Assembly (NCBI GenBank): GCA_005239795.1
Contig: SBBH01000175.1
Span: 1 to 7,027, forward strand
Length of the DNA stretch: 7,027 bases
Reading direction: 5' to 3'
Source of the DNA: Planctomycetales bacterium
GTDB lineage: Bacteria > Planctomycetota > SBBH01
The position numbers and the translations under genes are program-made. Every line of letters begins with the position of its first letter. Positions within the stretch are counted from its first letter, which is position 1. The notes under the pieces were generated by a model. That model saw only the letters and a list, made by a program, of their open reading frames with translations. It was not told the origin of the DNA and searched no databases. Below are positions 5,096 to 7,027 of this stretch, in pieces.

Positions 5096-5177
5096 TGAGG
5101 GCGACCTCCCGAGTGGGACGGTCGGCCTGTGAGACGCAAGTCTTTTAATAGAGCACAGGAGGGCGGAGTCGCCCTCA
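5096..5177 (+). promoter_or_regulatory. Structured leader RNA upstream of the porin gene
   Basis: TGAGGGCGAC (5096-5105) pairs perfectly with GTCGCCCTCA (5168-5177), closing a domain whose 3' end lies 8 bases before the Shine-Dalgarno. Inside, CCTGTG (5126-5131) pairs with CACAGG (5154-5159), and AGAC-GCAA-GTCT (5132-5143) forms a stem capped by a GNRA-type tetraloop. CCGA (5109-5112) and TCGG (5122-5125) may form another arm. CCTCC (5105-5109) can alternatively pair with GGAGG at 5158-5162 or with the Shine-Dalgarno GGAGG at 5189-5193, which would make a translational switch possible. I do not recognise a known riboswitch consensus. The pairings are read directly; the regulatory role is inference. 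Confidence 0.5.
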
Positions 5178-5185
5178 CGCAGGGT

Positions 5186-5193
5186 AAAGGAGG
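5186..5193 (+). promoter_or_regulatory. Strong ribosome binding site of the porin gene
   Basis: AAAGGAGG lies 6 bases before the ATG at 5200, near-perfect complementarity and spacing to the 16S rRNA tail. It fixes the start at 5200 rather than at the in-frame ATG at 5209. High expression is expected unless the leader hides this site. Confidence 0.85.
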
Positions 5194-5199
5194 AGAGAG

Positions 5200-6834
5200 A
5201 TGGGAATAATGAGGAAACTGTGGATGGGGGGTGTCGCCCTGGCGCTCGCTGGGGTGTGGACTCAGGCACCTGCGGGAGATATCCCGAAGGAGCCGAGAAG
5301 CCGTGGGAAACTGACGCTGACTGCGGACCTCGACTTCTTCACGGTCGCGCGCGAGAACCTCTCTGATTTCAGCGATGATGAGGTTCTGGTCAACCGCGCA
5401 ACGGGGACCAAGAGCTCCGACGCCGGGACTGCGACGGCCAATGACGGCGAGACGACGACCACGACGACGCTCGACGTCAATGCCCATGCCGATTTGGGGT
5501 CGGATGCTTACATGGCGTTTCAGATGCGCGCCACCGACATCAATGGGCGTTCTTATGGCACTCAGGATCGCCTCGCGGCCGATACGGGCTCGACCTTGAA
5601 TGGGCAGGGGGAATTCGAAGTGGAGTTGCGCCAGGCGTATGCGCACCTCGACAACTTCCTGGTCGACAAGCTCTCCTTCCGCTTGGGCGTCCAGGAGATG
5701 AATTACGGTCTTGACCGCGGCAACGGGACACATTTCTTGTTGGCCACGGGGGACCTGGGCCACCGGTTCCAGTTCAGGAACGGCGGCAACGTTGATTTCG
5801 CCTTCAATACGAATAAGATCGCCGGCGCTTCTGCCGCGGGGGCCGTCGACTTCATGGCGACCCGTGATCAGGCCAACCCCGGCTTCGGCTGGAAATTCTG
5901 CTGGGGGATGGACCAAGGGGAGAACACCCTGGGGATTGACGCGATCTGGACGGTCCTGGAGGAGACGGGAACCGACCAGGACGACGAGGATATCCTCGGG
6001 TTCTACGGCACGTACGGTTTTGAGATGATGGGGAAGGAGAAGAGCACCATTACCGCGCACTTCGTCCGCTACGCTGATAAGAACATTGCGACCGAGGAAG
6101 ACGGCAATATCGGCACCGACCGCGGCCGCGGCTCCGAATTCTGGGGCTGGGGCGCCGGCGCCCAGGTCCGATGGGACAATGTCGAGGTGTTCGGCGAGTT
6201 CGACTTCCAGAACGGCGATTTCAACGAGGATGCCTTTGGCGGCGCCGCCGCGGGGATCGAGGAGGATCAGGACGCGTCCGCCTGGTACGTCGGCGGGAAA
6301 TATGCGTTCAAGGAGATGATGGCCGACATGACCCCCTGGGTTGAGACGTCCATCTGGTCTTATAGCGGCGACGACGACAACGCCGATGACTCGAACGACG
6401 CCTACATCAACTATGGGTCGGTCAAGGAGACGATGATCGTTGAGGACAACCAGTTCGGGATGGGGCTTTCGAACAACTACTTTGCCTGGCGCTTGAAGGG
6501 CGGGCTTATGGTCGACTCGAATGCGACCCCCTTGAAGGGCGAGAAGTCGATCGAGGTCTCCTTCAACACCTTCGAGATCAACGAAGACGAGATCTCGGCC
6601 GCCAATGCAGTGGGCGGTGCGAAGATCACCGAGAGCGATCTGGGCGACGAGTGGGACATCAAGCTCCGCTGGGGCTATTCGGAGAATATCTCCTTCGCCT
6701 TGGGTTTCGGCTGGTTCATGCCGGGTAGCTACGTGGAGGAGAACGTCCAACTGGGGGGTGTCACCACAGGCGGCGTCAAGAGGAACGACGACACGGTTTC
6801 GATGACGAGGTTTGACGCCTCGTTCCGATTCTAA
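5200..6834 (+). CDS. Outer-membrane beta-barrel protein (porin-like)
   Basis: The 544-residue product is a likely outer-membrane channel. It starts with a Sec signal peptide: basic MGIMRK, a hydrophobic core to about Trp20, then QAPA with probable cleavage after Ala25. The mature part is made of short amphipathic strands rich in aromatics and glycine, separated by acidic loops, and it ends in phenylalanine (FDASFRF), the usual barrel-assembly signal. The segment RLGVQEMNYG (161-170) with the strands around it recalls the alginate-export (AlgE-like) porins, but the resemblance is weak and the substrate is unknown. Loops are strikingly acidic, for example GTDQDDED (257-264) and GDDDNADDSND (390-400), and a six-threonine run occurs at 85-90. 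There is one cysteine, Cys234. The gene stands alone with its own promoter and terminator and a strong ribosome binding site, typical of an abundant envelope protein. Confidence 0.85.
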   Translation: MGIMRKLWMGGVALALAGVWTQAPAGDIPKEPRSRGKLTLTADLDFFTVARENLSDFSDDEVLVNRATGTKSSDAGTATANDGETTTTTTLDVNAHADLGSDAYMAFQMRATDINGRSYGTQDRLAADTGSTLNGQGEFEVELRQAYAHLDNFLVDKLSFRLGVQEMNYGLDRGNGTHFLLATGDLGHRFQFRNGGNVDFAFNTNKIAGASAAGAVDFMATRDQANPGFGWKFCWGMDQGENTLGIDAIWTVLEETGTDQDDEDILGFYGTYGFEMMGKEKSTITAHFVRYADKNIATEEDGNIGTDRGRGSEFWGWGAGAQVRWDNVEVFGEFDFQNGDFNEDAFGGAAAGIEEDQDASAWYVGGKYAFKEMMADMTPWVETSIWSYSGDDDNADDSNDAYINYGSVKETMIVEDNQFGMGLSNNYFAWRLKGGLMVDSNATPLKGEKSIEVSFNTFEINEDEISAANAVGGAKITESDLGDEWDIKLRWGYSENISFALGFGWFMPGSYVEENVQLGGVTTGGVKRNDDTVSMTRFDASFRF

Positions 6835-6856
6835 GTCGTCTCGCATCGATTCAAAC

Positions 6857-6899
6857 CCGGGCGGGCCGCCCATCAGGAAAGGCCCGCCCGGTTCTTTTT
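6857..6899 (+). terminator. Intrinsic terminator after the porin gene
   Basis: CCGGGCGGGCC (6857-6867) and GGCCCGCCCGG (6881-6891) form a perfect 11-bp GC-rich stem with a 13-base loop. TTCTTTTTT follows directly. It begins 22 bases after the porin stop, so transcription should end here. Confidence 0.95.
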
Positions 6900-6980
6900 T
6901 GGGGCTGTCGTGGGTTCCTTCTGCGCCGATCTCGAGTATCCCCAGTTCAGTGGTGACTTTTCCAACATTTCACAGGGGAA

Positions 6981-7027
6981 ATGCCTCCAAAAATAGTTCG
7001 TAAAAGCGGCTCAGCGATAACAGGCAT
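6981..7027 (+). CDS. Possible start of a new gene, cut by the right edge
   Basis: An open frame starts with ATG at 6981 and reads MPPKIVRKSGSAITG to the edge without a stop. AGGGG lies upstream but only two bases before the ATG, closer than ideal. It follows a strong terminator, so a new transcription unit would be expected, yet no clear promoter is visible in 6900-6980. Fifteen codons are too few to name a family; a SET-domain protein is one loose possibility because such proteins often start with a similar basic stretch. The frame could be chance. Confidence 0.3.
   Translation, partial: MPPKIVRKSGSAITG

Noticed and set aside
4855..5150. Second coding frame continuing past IspD in another phase
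   Set aside because: A frame stays open for about 95 codons, but it runs through the porin promoter and leader, has no start signal and shows no recognisable domain.
5096..5177. GEMM-I (cyclic di-GMP) riboswitch
   Set aside because: An ACGCAA string is present, but the GGCAAACC-type stem and the conserved tetraloop-receptor strand are missing and the helix order differs.
5077..6873. A long open minus-strand frame of about 600 codons opposite the porin gene
   Set aside because: It lies exactly antisense to a gene with a signal peptide, barrel features and a strong ribosome binding site. Such frames arise from codon bias in GC-rich genes, and its product shows no domain or start signal.

Overview
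The window looks like chromosomal DNA from a GC-rich, Gram-negative, respiring bacterium. A secreted beta-barrel protein implies an outer membrane, and nuoA implies a type I NADH dehydrogenase. Haem (hemB), isoprenoid (ispD) and sugar-nucleotide (phosphohexomutase) genes are all housekeeping. I cannot place the species; the heptamer-repeat spacer and mixed gene order would suit an uncultured lineage, but that is a guess. No tRNA, rRNA, CRISPR array, transposase or phage gene is visible.

The left half (1-3187) is a minus-strand cluster read right to left: nuoA, a small zinc-ribbon membrane protein, ndk, hemB, and a phosphomannomutase/phosphoglucomutase that runs off the left edge. nuoA and the zinc-ribbon gene overlap (GTGA), ndk follows after 4 bases, and hemB and the mutase overlap (TGATG). 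Only the ndk-hemB junction is open. It holds a dyad built of degenerate 7-base repeats and a possible hemB -10 box.

A 212-base divergent spacer (3188-3399) separates nuoA from a plus-strand set. The spacer is rich in inverted repeats and carries a possible nuoA promoter. The plus-strand set is an RsbW/SpoIIAB-like anti-sigma factor kinase, a STAS anti-sigma factor antagonist and ispD, tightly packed. The first two form a classic partner-switching pair; no sigma factor or PP2C phosphatase gene is in the window.

A 230-base spacer (4970-5199) precedes a 544-residue outer-membrane beta-barrel gene. The spacer holds a good sigma70-like promoter with a palindrome over its -10 box, a second palindrome upstream, and a leader of about 110 bases that can fold around a perfect 10-bp helix ending 8 bases before a very strong Shine-Dalgarno. 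The porin gene ends at a strong intrinsic terminator. A possible new gene begins at 6981.

The most interesting candidates are the porin leader RNA with its operators, the zinc-ribbon protein coupled to an isolated nuoA, and the repeat-rich spacers. I found no convincing new multi-gene system.
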